Assembly (NCBI GenBank): GCA_001303415.1
Contig: LJTN01000036.1
Span: 1-50,720, forward strand
Length of the DNA stretch: 50,720 nucleotides
Source: Myxococcales bacterium SG8_38
GTDB taxonomy: Bacteria; Myxococcota_A; Polyangia; Polyangiales; Houyiibacteriaceae
Direction: 5' to 3'
Numbering within the stretch: the stretch's first letter is position 1; each line of letters starts with the position of its first letter. Position numbers and translations under genes: made by a program. Shown one piece after another: positions 25,090 through 33,580 of the stretch. Below the pieces are notes generated by a model. It was not told the origin of the DNA, did not search any database, and saw only the letters and a list, made by a program, of their open reading frames with translations.

Positions 25090-26636
25090 CCGGTTTGCGT
25101 GCGTGCCGGATCGAGGAGGCCAAAGGCGGCCGCCGCGGCTCGTTCGCTTGCTTGCCGATGCCTGGCCGCAGCGAGATAGTCCCTCAGACCGGCCGCAGCC
25201 GCGTGTTTGTCGAACGGCGCGAGCCGGGACCGGGGCATCCGTTCGAGCGACGCGTCGAGGTGCTCGGCGAACGATTCGCACTCCCGAATCGCATCACCCA
25301 GGGTTTCCGTGTTGATCGTTTCGCGCTTGCTCAGCGCGCTCACCGTTCGAATCAACGCATCGCGCTCCGCATAGTCGGTGGCGCGACTCAACCGCGGGCC
25401 GAATACACGAAAGTGACGAACGAACTCCCGCACGAACTCGAGGTTCTCGGCATCGTTCCAGTCGTCGGCGGCCGCTGCCGCGACCGAGGCCTTGTCGATG
25501 AACGCCCTCAAGATGAACCGAAATCCCCAGATGTCCGAATAGACGCTCTTCGGTACCTGCTCGCTCACTCGCTTCGTCCGCTCCATCGGGGAGGGGTTTC
25601 CGAGGCGGTGGAGCTGTTTGGCCGCGTCTCTGAGCGCGGCGCGAACCTCACGGATCCCGTTTCGCATGCGTTCGGCGGGAAGCGCGAGGCTCTGCACCGG
25701 CTCGAGCCCAGGAACCGGAGGATCCAGCCCGGCGCAGGCCTTGCCATGGATCCCCGTGGCCAACGCCTCGACCGCTTCGCGAAGACGTTGGAGCTCTTGG
25801 GACGATCTGCCGATCTCCGCCCGTGATTCGTGGATGTGGCCAGCGTCGACGGACAGCAGTCTTGCCTCCAGCTCGTCGGCAAACGTTTCGACGCCCTGCA
25901 CCAGCACGAAGCGCGTCCAGGTCTCGAGCTCCTTTCGCACGGCTGCAATCACGACGTGCGCTCGGCAGAGATCTTCGCCAAGCAGGATCTGACGGTCGGC
26001 GATTCCCAAAAGCCGGTGCGCGCGAAGCAGGGTGAGAAACGAGATCAATACGGTGGTTTTGGCCGAGGCGCTCTTCCAGGACGCGAGCTCGGGCGCGACG
26101 CTGTCCGCCGAGACGAGGTCGGATACGTTCGAAAACTCGAGGGGCTCGGGGGGGCAGAAGTACGGATTGCGCCCGAGGTCGCGCAGGAAGAGGTCCGCGC
26201 TCGCCTGAAAGGAGCCCGCGTCGACGATGGGCAGCTTCAAGAGCCGTTCGCTCACCCGAAGCGCGTCGGTGAGGGAGCGTTCGAGCGAGCGAAGCGACAA
26301 TTCGGGCGGGCCCAGCCCGTCGCGCCGTGGGTGTGCGCCGCGATCGGAAGGTCCCGTGCCTCGAAGATGCGCCACGAGCTCGAGCGCCCACTCGTAGGCG
26401 ATGCCGAGTGCGCGCAAGTGGGGTCGAAAATCCGTCCCCGGTGCATCGTCCGCCCGGCCCTCGCGTCCCCGAAACGCGACCAAGCCGGTGAGGACCGCTT
26501 GCAGCGGGAGCACATCGGCCCGTTGCTCCACCGTCAGTGAGCTCCGCCATCGATCCCAGAGCTCGGCCTCTGCCGGGGTCCACCGTTCCACCTGACGAAG
26601 CAGGTCCTCCTCGATGGTATGGGAGTCGGAAATCAT
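25086..26636 (-). CDS. Hypothetical helical protein, family not recognised
   Basis: 516 residues from the ATG at 26636 (a TTG at 26684 would add 16 residues). Rich in Ala, Arg, Glu and Leu and predicted almost wholly helical. No signal peptide, membrane segment, nucleotide-binding motif or known domain is seen. A PxxC-containing loop (NPYFCPPEPLEF) and a hydrophobic helix (TTVLISFLTLLRAHRLLGI) are its most distinctive stretches. It begins 57 nt after ruvB on the same strand and may be co-transcribed with the yebC-ruvCAB group, although a role in recombination cannot be inferred. Confidence 0.75.
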   Translation of the reverse strand: MISDSHTIEEDLLRQVERWTPAEAELWDRWRSSLTVEQRADVLPLQAVLTGLVAFRGREGRADDAPGTDFRPHLRALGIAYEWALELVAHLRGTGPSDRGAHPRRDGLGPPELSLRSLERSLTDALRVSERLLKLPIVDAGSFQASADLFLRDLGRNPYFCPPEPLEFSNVSDLVSADSVAPELASWKSASAKTTVLISFLTLLRAHRLLGIADRQILLGEDLCRAHVVIAAVRKELETWTRFVLVQGVETFADELEARLLSVDAGHIHESRAEIGRSSQELQRLREAVEALATGIHGKACAGLDPPVPGLEPVQSLALPAERMRNGIREVRAALRDAAKQLHRLGNPSPMERTKRVSEQVPKSVYSDIWGFRFILRAFIDKASVAAAAADDWNDAENLEFVREFVRHFRVFGPRLSRATDYAERDALIRTVSALSKRETINTETLGDAIRECESFAEHLDASLERMPRSRLAPFDKHAAAAGLRDYLAAARHRQASERAAAAAFGLLDPARTQTG

Positions 26637-26693
26637 GGGGAAATGGGACTCTAGCAGGGCCCTCTTTCGGAAGGCAGCCTCCAAGGAAGCGAC

Positions 26694-27731
26694 TCAGAAC
26701 AGACCGGTCTGTGTCCCAGCTGGTTGTTCCTTGCCGAGGTGCTCGAAGGCGTGACGGGTGGCCACACGTCCCCTCGCCGTGCGTGCCAAAAAACCCCTCT
26801 GAAGCAGATAGGGCTCGTACACGTCTTCGAGCGTATCGCGCGGCTCGCTCAGCGCAGCCGCCAAAGTCTCGATTCCCACCGGGCCGCCATCGTAGTGATC
26901 GATGATGACGGTGAGGTAACGGCGATCCATCTGGTCGAGGCCCGCACTGTCGACTTCGAGCCGTTCGAGCGCCTCGCGTGCGGTCTTCGCGTCGAGCTTT
27001 CCGTTCGACAACACTTGCGCGAAGTCACGCGATCTTCGCAGCAAACGATTGGCGATGCGCGGCGTGCCACGGGATCGGCGTGCCAGCTCGTGCGCTGCCT
27101 CTTTTGTGATGGTGAGATCCAGAAGTCGAGCGCTGCGCTCGATGATCGATCGCAAGGCGTCGTCAGGGTAGTAGTCGAGACGCGCCACGTAGCCGAAACG
27201 GGAGCGCATCGGGTTGGTCAAGAGACCGGTTCGTGTGGTGGCACCGATCAGCGTGAAAGGCCTCAACGGCAGCTGAAGCGTCTGCGCGTATGGGCCGTCT
27301 CCATTGACGATGTCGATCCGAAAGTCTTCGACCGCCGTGTAGAGATTCTCCTCCACGATGGCATTGAGCCTATGGATCTCGTCGATGAAGAGCACGTCGT
27401 TGGGTTCGAGCTTGGTGAGGAGCGCAGCGAGCTGCCCCTTGTGCTCGATGGCCGGCCCGGACGCCGAGTGGAGCGTGACACCCCGCTCCGACGCCAGGAT
27501 CAGCGCCAGGGTGGTCTTCCCGAGCCCGGGCGGCCCGCAAAAAAGCGTGTGATCCACCGGATCACCGCGCCGCCGGGCCGCCTCCACGAAGACACGCAGG
27601 TTGTCCTTGATCCGGTCCTGGCCGACGAAGTCATCGAACCGCGTCGGACGAAGGCTTCGATCGAAGATGCGGTCTTCCGACTGCTCGGCGACGCTGAGAT
27701 TGTCGTTTGCTCTGGCTTCCATTTCGGTCAT
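26694..27731 (-). CDS. ruvB: Holliday junction branch migration ATPase RuvB
   Basis: 345 residues; the AAA+ motor that drives Holliday-junction branch migration with RuvA. Walker A GPPGLGKT is at 66-73 and Walker B IDEIH at 116-120. Sensor 1 ATTRTG, the RPxRF N-terminal motif ([12 protein letters not shown]) and the C-terminal winged helix ([30 protein letters not shown]) are all present. Its ATG overlaps the ruvA stop by 4 nt. Confidence 0.98.
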   Translation of the reverse strand: MTEMEARANDNLSVAEQSEDRIFDRSLRPTRFDDFVGQDRIKDNLRVFVEAARRRGDPVDHTLFCGPPGLGKTTLALILASERGVTLHSASGPAIEHKGQLAALLTKLEPNDVLFIDEIHRLNAIVEENLYTAVEDFRIDIVNGDGPYAQTLQLPLRPFTLIGATTRTGLLTNPMRSRFGYVARLDYYPDDALRSIIERSARLLDLTITKEAAHELARRSRGTPRIANRLLRRSRDFAQVLSNGKLDAKTAREALERLEVDSAGLDQMDRRYLTVIIDHYDGGPVGIETLAAALSEPRDTLEDVYEPYLLQRGFLARTARGRVATRHAFEHLGKEQPAGTQTGLF

Positions 27732-28333
27732 GACAACGCGGACAGGGCGGCACGCAACAGCCCCTCGAGGTCATCCTCCGAGGCACCCACCGCGTTGCCG
27801 ACTGCAGCCTCCGCTTCGCTGCGTTTGTATCCCATTTGCACGAGCGCACCAACGACCGTGTCGCTCGCCGACGTCGAAGGGCTCGGAACCGCCCGCAGGC
27901 GAACGCCCGTCTTGCCCGTTGCAGCAAAGTCGAGCTTGTCTCGCAGCTCGACGAGGATGCGCTCGACCGTCTTCTTCCCGACGCCTGAGATGCCCCTGAA
28001 GGCGGTCTTGTCCTGCCTTGCGATCGCATCCTGCAGCTCGCCCGCGCTCAATGCCCCGAGGATGGCAAGCGCAAGCTTCGGACCGATGCTGCTCACCTTC
28101 AGCAGCGCGCGAAACGCCGCCCGGTCCTCGGCCGAGGCGAAGCCAAAGAGCGTGAACACGTCCTCTCGCACGTGGGTGTGGATGAACAGGCACACCGGCT
28201 GCCCTGGCTCGGAGCTCACGCGGCCCATGGCTCCCGGAGGAAGAAAAACCTCGTACCCGACGCCGTTCACGTCGACGATGACGGAGCCGTCCGCCTCCCA
28301 ATGTGCGATGGCCCCTGTCAGCCTCCCAATCAC
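27728..28333 (-). CDS. ruvA: Holliday junction DNA helicase subunit RuvA
   Basis: 201 residues; tetrameric junction-binding protein that loads RuvB. The OB-fold N-terminus (MIGRLTGAI...[13 protein letters not shown]), the tandem helix-hairpin-helix region ([13 protein letters not shown] and [16 protein letters not shown]) and the C-terminal RuvB-binding domain ([18 protein letters not shown]) are complete. It lies 69 nt downstream of ruvC and overlaps ruvB by ATGA. Confidence 0.97.
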   Translation of the reverse strand: MIGRLTGAIAHWEADGSVIVDVNGVGYEVFLPPGAMGRVSSEPGQPVCLFIHTHVREDVFTLFGFASAEDRAAFRALLKVSSIGPKLALAILGALSAGELQDAIARQDKTAFRGISGVGKKTVERILVELRDKLDFAATGKTGVRLRAVPSPSTSASDTVVGALVQMGYKRSEAEAAVGNAVGASEDDLEGLLRAALSALS

Positions 28334-28402
28334 CGGGTGGAGGGTAGCAGGTTACTGAACAGATGTATGCAATTCGGGCAGCGGAGCCCCGCCCCGAATG
28401 GG

Positions 28403-28882
28403 TTAGCGGCCCCCGGAGCGGGCGGCCTGGATGTGGGTAATCGCTACGGCCAGCGCGTCGGCCGCATCCTCCCCGGGAGGGGTGTGGAGGCCCAGGAGCG
28501 CCATGACGAGACGCCCCACCTGAGCCTTGTCGGCGGCGCCTCGCCCCACGATGGTGCGCTTCACGATCGCCGGCGGATACTCGTGCACTCCGATCTCGGA
28601 CTCGGCTGCCACCAGCAGGGCCACGCCCCGTGCATGCCCGAGCTTCAAGGCGGCGTTCGCATACTTGGCGAAGAAGATTTCCTCGACGGCCATTGCATCG
28701 GGCCGATGCAGGGCGATGATCCCGGCAAGCTCCTCGTGGATCAGTCGAAGACGCATCGGGAGCGGGACCTTGTCCGACACCAGGATGGTGCCGGCCCCGA
28801 GGTGGCGCAGACGCGTCCCTTCGAGCTGCACGACCCCCCACCCGGTACGCCGGCTGCCGGGGTCGATGCCGAGCACACGCAT
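28403..28882 (-). CDS. ruvC: Holliday junction resolvase RuvC
   Basis: 159 residues; metal-dependent endonuclease that cuts Holliday junctions symmetrically. The catalytic acids match E. coli D7/E66/D138/D141 as D7 (LGIDPGSRRTGWG), E67 or E68 (VEEIFF), D139 and D142 (GEDAADALA). Start ATG is at 28882, seven nt after the yebC stop. RuvC, RuvA and RuvB in one unit provide the complete resolvasome. Confidence 0.97.
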   Translation of the reverse strand: MRVLGIDPGSRRTGWGVVQLEGTRLRHLGAGTILVSDKVPLPMRLRLIHEELAGIIALHRPDAMAVEEIFFAKYANAALKLGHARGVALLVAAESEIGVHEYPPAIVKRTIVGRGAADKAQVGRLVMALLGLHTPPGEDAADALAVAITHIQAARSGGR

Positions 28883-28889
28883 TGCCCGC

Positions 28890-29636
28890 TCAGGCCATCT
28901 CGGCGAGCGCTTGCTCGCTCAGCTCGAAGTCGGAGAAAACGGCCTGGATGTCGTCGTGGTCCTCGAGGGCCTCGTAGAGCTGGATCAGCTGCGCCGCCTC
29001 TGGTCCTTCGACGATCTTTGGATTGTTGGGGATGTACTCGAGGCGAGCCTCGTCGACCTCGATGCCAGCCCTGGCGATGGCGTCGCGCACGGCGTCGAGA
29101 TCGTTTCGTGCGGTCGTGACCACCCATTGGTCGCCGATCAGCTCGAGGTTCTCAGCGCCCGCCCCGACCGCGACCTCGAAAAGCTGCTCTTCACTGGCCG
29201 CCTGCTTTCCCATTCGCACGACGCCCTTCTGCTCGAATGCCCACATGGCCGAGCCGCTGCCGCCGATCTGCCCTTGGTTCTTGTCGAAGATCTTCCGAAC
29301 TTCCGCGATGGTGCGATTTCGGTTGTCCGTCACGACCTCACACACGAATAGGACACCATCCGGTCCGATTCCTTCGTAGACCAGCTCGTCGTATTGCACG
29401 CCCTCGAGCTCGCCGGTGCCCTTTTTGATCGCACGGGTCACGTTGTCGGCCGGCATGTTCACGCTTCGCGCCAGATCGACCGCCCGCCGCAACCGGGGGT
29501 TTCCATCGGGATCGCCGCCGCCGGTGCGCGCCGCGATCGTGATCTCCTTGATCACTTTCGTGAACAATTTCCCACGCTTGGCGTCCTGCGCGCCTTTTCG
29601 CCGTTTGATCGTCGACCATTTGCTGTGGCCACTCAT
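28890..29636 (-). CDS. yebC: YebC/PmpR/TACO1 family protein
   Basis: 248 residues starting MSGHSKWSTIKRRKG at the ATG of 29636, the near-invariant N-terminus of the family. Later signatures GGGDPDGNPRLR, NMPADNVTRAIKKG, YEGIGPDGV and GGSGSAMWAF are intact. Members are described as transcriptional regulators or as translation factors that help ribosomes through proline-rich stretches. First gene of the yebC-ruvC-ruvA-ruvB arrangement found in many bacteria. Confidence 0.97.
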   Translation of the reverse strand: MSGHSKWSTIKRRKGAQDAKRGKLFTKVIKEITIAARTGGGDPDGNPRLRRAVDLARSVNMPADNVTRAIKKGTGELEGVQYDELVYEGIGPDGVLFVCEVVTDNRNRTIAEVRKIFDKNQGQIGGSGSAMWAFEQKGVVRMGKQAASEEQLFEVAVGAGAENLELIGDQWVVTTARNDLDAVRDAIARAGIEVDEARLEYIPNNPKIVEGPEAAQLIQLYEALEDHDDIQAVFSDFELSEQALAEMA

Positions 29637-29722
29637 ACGCGCTCTGTTATTCAACGGAATTCTTCGGTTTTCAAGGGCGGGTCGTCGATGAATATGCGGT
29701 TGCCGCGCGCGTCGAACCGCTC

Positions 29723-30535
29723 ATGAGACGCTTCGGGATTCTGTTCATCGCGCTATTCGGGGTCGCCGGCTGCAACGACGATGCCCGCTACGTCTGCATC
29801 ACGGAAGGGCCTCTCGACGAGCGGGGTTGCTTCCTTTGCCAGGGGAACGAGTGCGATCCCCAGCCTGCGCCCGACCGGACCACGTGTCTCGTGGAAACAG
29901 ACTGCGCGCTAGGCGAGGTCTGCACGACCATCGGCTGCGTAGCCGAATGTCAGGGTCCCCACGAGTGCCCCATTGGGACCACCTGCGCGGACAATGGCTT
30001 GTGTCTCAACCCGCTCGAAGAAGAGCCGGAAGAAACAGAAGAACCGGAGCCTCCTCCGTTCCGATGTCAGTTCAACTTCGAGTGTGGCGACTCGAGAATA
30101 TGCATCGACGGGGACTGCCTTTCGACGTGCCTCGACGCCCCTTGCCCGGACAATCAACAGTGCATCGATGGAGCATGCCGGCCCTGTACGGATCAGAGCT
30201 GCCTCACCAGCTGCGCCGAAGACGCCGATTGCGCCGAGCACGAGTACTGCAGCTCCTTCCAGTGCATCCTCGATACCCGGCCCGAGCAGTTCTGCCCCGA
30301 AAACGAGTGCCAGCCAGGCCGCATCTGCCTTCGCGGTCAGTGCCGGACGCCCTGCGAAAGCGACGACCAGTGTGCCCGGATCGATGCCACCATCCGCTTC
30401 TGTGCACCCGTGGAGGGACAAAACCTCTGCGTGCGAAGCAGTGAGGTGCTGGCGGAGTGTCAGCTCAACATCGATTGCGGACTCGGCGAGGAGTGCGTCG
30501 ATGGCGCTTGCTCCCCGAGCTCGGCGACGCTTTGA
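29723..30535 (+). CDS. Cys-rich lipoprotein with repeated disulfide-type motifs
   Basis: 270 residues. Lipobox GVAGC places the lipidated Cys at 17. The mature protein has over 30 cysteines in loosely repeated units of the form CxxDxxC...GxxC (for example CLVETDCALGEVC, CAEDADCAEHEYC, CQLNIDCGLGEEC), interrupted by an acidic Pro/Glu linker (LEEEPEETEEPEPPP). Such units resemble the Cys-rich repeats common in myxobacterial surface lipoproteins; function is unknown. The last 76 nt overlap the 3' end of the convergent glycosyltransferase gene. Confidence 0.82.
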   Translation: MRRFGILFIALFGVAGCNDDARYVCITEGPLDERGCFLCQGNECDPQPAPDRTTCLVETDCALGEVCTTIGCVAECQGPHECPIGTTCADNGLCLNPLEEEPEETEEPEPPPFRCQFNFECGDSRICIDGDCLSTCLDAPCPDNQQCIDGACRPCTDQSCLTSCAEDADCAEHEYCSSFQCILDTRPEQFCPENECQPGRICLRGQCRTPCESDDQCARIDATIRFCAPVEGQNLCVRSSEVLAECQLNIDCGLGEECVDGACSPSSATL

Positions 30536-32007
30536 CGAGGCCCTAGGCGCAGACCTTCGTAGAGGCTCGTCGCCCCCACGTAGAGGAAGCCGGCTGAAAA
30601 CAAGAGCACGAATGGGATGCTCGCCCAGCTCTGCGTCGTGATCGCGGTCAGCAAGGTGAGCACGCAGTAGAGCGCGAAGGCGAGCTCGATCGTGTTGTGC
30701 CAGGACCACCGACCCCGGTAGCGAGCGATCGACGCCGCTCCATCTTCATGGGCATCTCCGCGCTTTGGCGTCCGGACGAACTCCACGTCGCCTCCGAAGA
30801 GACCGGCAAGCACGGCCCGTCCGTTGTTGACGGCGAGGCCGATGCCGAGCGCCATCATGACTGGAAGCCACTTGATCGCCCCCGTCCACCCGCCGCGAAG
30901 ATCCCGATGCGCGACGAGGTAGAAAGCCGCGACCGACCCGCAAGTCGCGAGGAACAGTGGCACATCGAGCAGAAGAAGCGCGGGGTGCGCCATCTGACGC
31001 CGAATCAGCATGTTGGGAAGCTGGAGCATCGCCAGCACCAACAAGAATACGTATGCGACGTTGTTGGTGAGGTGAAAGCATGCTTCGCTCTTCACCTCGA
31101 AGGGCACCGGTGCGCGCATGATGCGACCCAAGAGCTTTCGCGCGGTCTGTGCGGATCCTTTTGCCCAACGGTTTTGCTGGCTCTTGAAGCTGCTCATGTC
31201 GGAGGGCAGCTCTGCCGGGACGCTGATCTCCGGCGCGTAGACGAACTTCCACCCCGCTAGCTGAGCACGGTAGCTGAGATCCATGTCTTCGGTGATCGTG
31301 TCGTGCTGCCATCCGCCCGCCCCCATGATGGCGGCCTTGCGCCACATGCCGGCCGTGCCGTTGAAGTTGAAGAACCGGCCTGACCGGTAGCGCGCTCCGT
31401 GCTCGATCGCGAAATGCCCGTCGAGAAGCATCGCTTGGCATCGGGTGAGCAGAGACTGATCCGGATTCAAGTGTTCCCAGCGCGCCTGAACCATGCCCAC
31501 GCCTGGATCGGTGAAGAAATGCGCCAACTCCCGGACGATCTCCGGCCCCGGCACGAAGTCGGCGTCGAAGATGACGACCAGCTCTCCGGTGGCGTGCTTC
31601 AAGCCCGCCCCGAGCGCGCCGGCCTTGTAGCCCGTGCGGTCCTGTCGATGAAAATACGAGATGGCGACGCCCTGGTTGCGTAGGGCTTCGCATCGATTGC
31701 GCGCGATGTGCGCCGTAGCGTCGGTCGAGTCGTCGAGAACCTGAATCTCGAGCTTGTCCCGGGGGTAGTCGATTCGCGCCGCAGCGTCGATCAATCGCCG
31801 CGCGACGCACATCTCGTTGAACATCGGCAATTGCACCGTGACCCGTGGCAGCTCGGCCTCGGAATATCGCGACCTGGGGCTGGTTCGCTCGTTCCGGTGC
31901 CGTAGGTAAAGGAAGAGAAGCGCGGTTCGGTGGGCGCCGAAAACCGCAAGCACCCCCAGTGTCAGCAAGTACGCGACGATGACGAAGGTCTGAACGATCG
32001 GTTCCAT
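30460..32007 (-). CDS. Family 2 glycosyltransferase, membrane, cellulose-synthase-like
   Basis: 515 residues. One N-terminal membrane helix, a cytoplasmic GT-A domain and about five C-terminal helices. Catalytic motifs of processive GT2 enzymes are complete: DDS at 92-94, DAD at 148-150, TED at 239-241 and QQNRW at 277-281, with FFNFNGTAGMWRK acceptor region. It probably polymerises or adds a sugar from a nucleotide donor to an exported glycan. No PilZ domain or cellulose accessory gene is adjacent. Its start lies 21 nt after the gltX stop, so it may be read through from gltX. Confidence 0.92.
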   Translation of the reverse strand: MEPIVQTFVIVAYLLTLGVLAVFGAHRTALLFLYLRHRNERTSPRSRYSEAELPRVTVQLPMFNEMCVARRLIDAAARIDYPRDKLEIQVLDDSTDATAHIARNRCEALRNQGVAISYFHRQDRTGYKAGALGAGLKHATGELVVIFDADFVPGPEIVRELAHFFTDPGVGMVQARWEHLNPDQSLLTRCQAMLLDGHFAIEHGARYRSGRFFNFNGTAGMWRKAAIMGAGGWQHDTITEDMDLSYRAQLAGWKFVYAPEISVPAELPSDMSSFKSQQNRWAKGSAQTARKLLGRIMRAPVPFEVKSEACFHLTNNVAYVFLLVLAMLQLPNMLIRRQMAHPALLLLDVPLFLATCGSVAAFYLVAHRDLRGGWTGAIKWLPVMMALGIGLAVNNGRAVLAGLFGGDVEFVRTPKRGDAHEDGAASIARYRGRWSWHNTIELAFALYCVLTLLTAITTQSWASIPFVLLFSAGFLYVGATSLYEGLRLGPRQSVAELGEQAPSTHSSPSPQSMLS

Positions 32008-32028
32008 TACTCGAACGACGCGGCGAAG

Positions 32029-33483
32029 CTACGCTGTCGTCTGCTCCGGATATGCTGCGAGCCGAGCACCGGCTCGCAATCGCTGGACGGTCTTTTCCTT
32101 GCCGAGCACTTCCATCACCTCGAAAAGGCCCGGGCTCTGTGTGCGTCCCGTCATCGCGACACGCGCCGGCTGCGCCACGCTCTTCATGGCCAGATCGTTG
32201 TCTTCGAGCCAAGACTTCACCCGCTCTTCGAGCAGCTTCTTGTCGAATGGCTCGATCTTCTCGATCAGGTCTGCGAGGCGAACGAGGTTATCGGCATTGC
32301 CGGGGACGAGGAACTTGCGCCGGGCTTTCTCCTCCGGCTCGACGTCTCTGAAGAAGTAGTCGACCGCTTCGGCAACGTCGACGAGGGTGGCTGCCCTCGG
32401 TTTGACGTAGGGGATCGCCTTTAGCAAAACGGGATCTTCCGCACGGACGTCGATCCCGCGTTTGGCGAGAAAGGGAACCGTGCGTCCCGCAACATCGGCA
32501 TCGGACAACATGCGAAGATGCTCCGCCTGCACGTGTAGGAACTTCTTGGCGTCGTAGCGTCCCGCTGTCGATCCTACGCGATCCCAGCTGAACTTCTCGA
32601 TGAGCTCCTGCCGCGTGAAGATCTCCTGATCGCCATGCGACCATCCGAGCCGCGCCAAGTAGTTCAAGACCGCATCGGGAAGGTAGCCCATGTCTCTGTA
32701 CTCGAGGACTCCAACGGCCGCGTGACGCTTCGAGAGCTTCTCTCCGTTCGGCGCGAGAACCATCGGCATGTGCGCGAACGTCGGCACCGGCGCGTCGAGC
32801 GCTCGGTAGAGGAGAATCTGGGGCGCCGTGTTGATCATGTGGTCATCGCCGCGCGCCACGAGCGTCACCTGCATCGTGAGGTCGTCGATGACGCAACCGA
32901 AATTGTAGAGCGGCATGCCATCGGGACGCAGAAGGATGAAATCTTGCAGCGTCGAGTTCAGGATGTCGATCCTTCCCTTGACCTCGTCGTTCCAGCTCGT
33001 GGTTCCTTCTTGCGGCGCGCGGAAGCGAATGACGTACGGGGTAGCGGCATCTGCGGGCGGCTCGGTACGATCGCGCCACGGGCTCTGAAAACGAAAGCCC
33101 TCCTTCGTGCCGGTGCGTTGGTGCGCTTCGCGTGCCTCTGCGATTTCCTCCTTGGTGGCATAGCAACGATAGGCGTGACCCAATTGGATCAGCTTCTCCG
33201 CATAGGCAGCATAGATGTCGAGCCGTTCGCTCTGCACGTAGGGGCCGTGATCGCCCCCCACCTCGGGGCCTTCGTCCCAATCGAGGCCGAGCCATCGCAT
33301 CGACTCGAGCACTATCTGGATGCTTTCGGCGGTGCTCCGCTCGCGATCCGTGTCCTCGATGCGAAGGATGAACGTGCCCTCATGCTGGCGCGCCCACAGC
33401 CAACTGTAGAGCGCGGTTCGCACGCCGCCGATGTGCAAGTATCCCGTGGGCGACGGCGCGAAACGAACCCGAACTTCCGGCAT
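32029..33483 (-). CDS. gltX: Glutamyl-tRNA synthetase
   Basis: 484 residues; charges tRNA-Glu with glutamate. The HIGH-equivalent HIGG is at 17-20 in APSPTGYLHIGGVRTALYS, and the KMSKS-equivalent KLSKR at 249-253. The Glu-recognition and anticodon-binding regions are of normal length. The ATG at 33483 (MPEVRVRFAPSPTG) gives the standard N-terminus; an upstream in-frame start would add 12 unlikely residues. Divergent from the M16 peptidase gene across 97 nt containing an 8-bp inverted repeat. Confidence 0.97.
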   Translation of the reverse strand: MPEVRVRFAPSPTGYLHIGGVRTALYSWLWARQHEGTFILRIEDTDRERSTAESIQIVLESMRWLGLDWDEGPEVGGDHGPYVQSERLDIYAAYAEKLIQLGHAYRCYATKEEIAEAREAHQRTGTKEGFRFQSPWRDRTEPPADAATPYVIRFRAPQEGTTSWNDEVKGRIDILNSTLQDFILLRPDGMPLYNFGCVIDDLTMQVTLVARGDDHMINTAPQILLYRALDAPVPTFAHMPMVLAPNGEKLSKRHAAVGVLEYRDMGYLPDAVLNYLARLGWSHGDQEIFTRQELIEKFSWDRVGSTAGRYDAKKFLHVQAEHLRMLSDADVAGRTVPFLAKRGIDVRAEDPVLLKAIPYVKPRAATLVDVAEAVDYFFRDVEPEEKARRKFLVPGNADNLVRLADLIEKIEPFDKKLLEERVKSWLEDNDLAMKSVAQPARVAMTGRTQSPGLFEVMEVLGKEKTVQRLRAGARLAAYPEQTTA

Positions 33484-33513
33484 GGCGGAAGGGCTACCCG
33501 CCCCCCGTTCCGC

Positions 33514-33548
33514 GGTCAAGCAAAGGCCAGGCCCGCATCGGCTTGACC
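33514..33548. promoter_or_regulatory. Inverted repeat in the gltX/M16 divergent region
   Basis: GGTCAAGC (33514-33521) and GCTTGACC (33541-33548) form an 8-bp perfect inverted repeat with a 19-nt gap. Each arm contains TTGACC reading outward, usable as a -35 hexamer in each direction, but I see no good -10 partner. It may be an operator or chance. Confidence 0.28.
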
Positions 33549-33580
33549 CTCAAGGCCAGGATGCGCAAGGTCGGGCCTTC

